A stretch of DNA of 64,000 nt, taken from JAHDCJ01 sp039028895 (GTDB lineage: Bacteria > Bacteroidota > Bacteroidia > Chitinophagales > Saprospiraceae). The notes below the pieces were generated by a model, which saw nothing but the letters and a program-made list of their open reading frames with translations, searched no databases and was not told the origin of the DNA. This document shows, piece after piece, positions 62,781 through 64,000 of the stretch. The first letter of the stretch is position 1; each line of letters starts with the position of its first letter. A program made the position numbers and the translations under genes. The stretch spans positions 10,432-74,431 of the forward strand of contig JBCCHF010000035.1 in assembly GCA_039028895.1 (NCBI GenBank), read 5' to 3'.

Positions 62781-64000
62781 TGTGTGCCCAGCATGGGCAT
62801 CCTTTCCCTTTAAAGATAGGGAATTTACTAAAGGGTGAAAGTCCCTTATGCGCGGGGGTCGTGCCCCGAAGCATTAGCAAGTCGCAAGGGTGGTACGGGC
62901 GACCGTACATCTGAAGGAAGCGAGACTGCAAAGGTCGGTACCGACGAACAGGAACCGGATAAGAGGCTATGATGTCGGGTGAGATAGCACATCATATGGA
63001 CGCCCTAACCTGGCAACAGGAGCACCGAAATAGTAGATCCGGCGGGAATTGACCGAAAGAGGGTGTTCTTACCTGGGGAGATCTCTCCGAGAAGTAGGAG
63101 AGAAGTCAGCAGAGGTCATAGTACCTGCGGGAAACGAGCCGTAAGAAACGGAGGTCTCACGAGCAGGGAAGGACCGAACGTTAATGGTCTTTAATGAACA
63201 AAGGAGCGGTTGGTGCGCTACGGATAGCTTTCCAGCACAACGGTAGCCTTTGATCAAGCGAGACAGCAGAACAATTGGAAGTGTTTATGATTAAACAACT
63301 GACAAACCGGCAGAATCTAAACTCCGCCTATCTGCAAGTGTACCGCAACAAGGGTTCGGCGGGTGTTGACGGACTCGGTGTAACCGAGCTCAAAAGGCAC
63401 CTTCAAGCCTACTCGGGTAAGTATATCGAACAGATAGAGAGTGGCCGCTACGAGGTTTCAGCAATAATGGGCGTTGAAATACCCAAAAGCAACGGTAAGA
63501 CGAGACTACTCGGTGTACCGACCGTTGTAGACCGGGTATTTCAACAGGCACTGCATCATGTATTGCAACCCATATTTGAAGCTGACTTTCAGGCCCACAG
63601 CTACGGATTCCGCCCGAACCGTAATGCTCATCAGGCAGTTGACCAGAGCCTTTTGTACATCAACTCCGGTTACCAGGACATAGTAGACATAGACCTCAAG
63701 TCGTTCTTCGACCAGGTCGAGCACTATGTGCTCCTGGAATTGATTTACGCCAAGGTGAAGTGCGATAAGACCTTAAAGCTTCTACGGTCATTCCTCAGAG
63801 CGCCGATACTGATCAAAGGTAAGCTGCACAAGCGGAGGAAAGGTGTACCTCAGGGTTCGCCCTTAAGCCCACTGCTATCAAACATTATCCTCAATGAACT
63901 GGATAAGGAACTCGAAAGCAGAGGCCACCGCTATGTCCGCTATGCTGACGATTTCAGTATTTATGTTCGGAGTAAAGAGTCCGCAAAACGAGTAGGTAAC
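62780..64000 (+). mobile_element. Group II intron, 5' part (runs off the window)
   Basis: It starts about GTGTGCCCAGCATGGGC and continues with the usual structured 5' region (GGGTGAAAGTCCCTTATGCG, AGTCGCAAGGGTGGTACGGG, CTGGCAACAGGAGCACCG) for about 500 bases before the reverse transcriptase gene. The exact first base is uncertain by two positions. Domains V and VI lie outside the window. Confidence 0.85.
63287..64000 (+). CDS. ltrA: Group II intron reverse transcriptase/maturase (partial)
   Basis: 238 codons from ATG 63287, open to the window edge. It has the reverse transcriptase motifs KGSAGVDGLGVTELKRHL-like start, SYGFRPNRNAHQAVDQSLLY, VDIDLKSFFDQVEH, KGVPQGSPLSPLLSNIILNE and the catalytic YADDF. 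The maturase and any endonuclease domain lie beyond the end. It should splice the intron and drive its reverse splicing into DNA. A GTG two codons up is also possible as start. Confidence 0.9.
   Translation, partial: MIKQLTNRQNLNSAYLQVYRNKGSAGVDGLGVTELKRHLQAYSGKYIEQIESGRYEVSAIMGVEIPKSNGKTRLLGVPTVVDRVFQQALHHVLQPIFEADFQAHSYGFRPNRNAHQAVDQSLLYINSGYQDIVDIDLKSFFDQVEHYVLLELIYAKVKCDKTLKLLRSFLRAPILIKGKLHKRRKGVPQGSPLSPLLSNIILNELDKELESRGHRYVRYADDFSIYVRSKESAKRVGN

Noticed and set aside
63069..63724. Minus-strand frames inside the intron
   Set aside because: They lie opposite the structured intron RNA and the reverse transcriptase and show no family features.
1..64000. tRNA or rRNA genes
   Set aside because: No conserved rRNA stretches or tRNA cloverleaf patterns were noticed by eye; a tRNAscan/Infernal run would settle it.

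Overview
The window looks like part of a Bacteroidota chromosome, probably Cytophagales or a relative. The signs are low GC, many lipoproteins with a Bacteroidota-type lipobox, two FISUMP-domain proteins, a one-piece hybrid two-component regulator ending in an AraC domain, DUF5995, DUF3667 and DUF6624 proteins, and promoters of the -33 TTTG / -7 TAnnTTTG type. No rRNA, tRNA, CRISPR array or phage module is visible.

Left part (1-41 kb): ordinary chromosomal genes, mostly on the minus strand. Contents in order are the 5' end of acnB; a methyltransferase; an LRR protein; a secreted esterase group (alpha/beta lipoprotein, CE1-like esterase, deacetylase plus SGNH hydrolase) whose last two genes meet at an A8 slippery tract; a propeller lipoprotein; a class III nucleotide cyclase; a serine hydrolase/GNAT pair; a hybrid sensor flanked by two FISUMP genes with helically phased repeats; a TetR-controlled membrane protein with two operators on a clear promoter; a 1193-residue secreted protein; a MocR regulator divergent from a PNPOx-like/PLP-decarboxylase pair; YceI; several lipoproteins; DUF5995 next to a broken serine hydrolase; a PhnD-like binding protein; and an ATP-grasp/M6 peptidase pair.

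Right part (41-62.8 kb): small unrelated genes, mostly minus strand (GNAT, AbgT, EGF-like lipoprotein, TAP-type hydrolase, Crp, HxlR, DinB, MarR-GNAT fusion, YgjV-like, TfoX, two DUF1330-like paralogues with an AraC regulator, NYN/LOTUS, cold-shock protein, serine hydrolase). Many are separated by structured spacers with GCTAAC or GCACAAC at one edge and GTTGTGC, GTTGTAGC or GTTAGC at the other. This resembles an integron-type cassette array without an integrase. The region also holds a decayed IS5-family element, a decayed IS1182-family element, MITEs related to the IS5 ends, a 3' remnant of a group II intron, and broken genes (DUF3667, O-methyltransferase).

Right end (62.8-64 kb): a group II intron lies immediately after a strong stem-loop in one of these spacers; its reverse transcriptase runs off the window. 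Functions are assigned from motifs and family resemblance read by eye; no database search was run.
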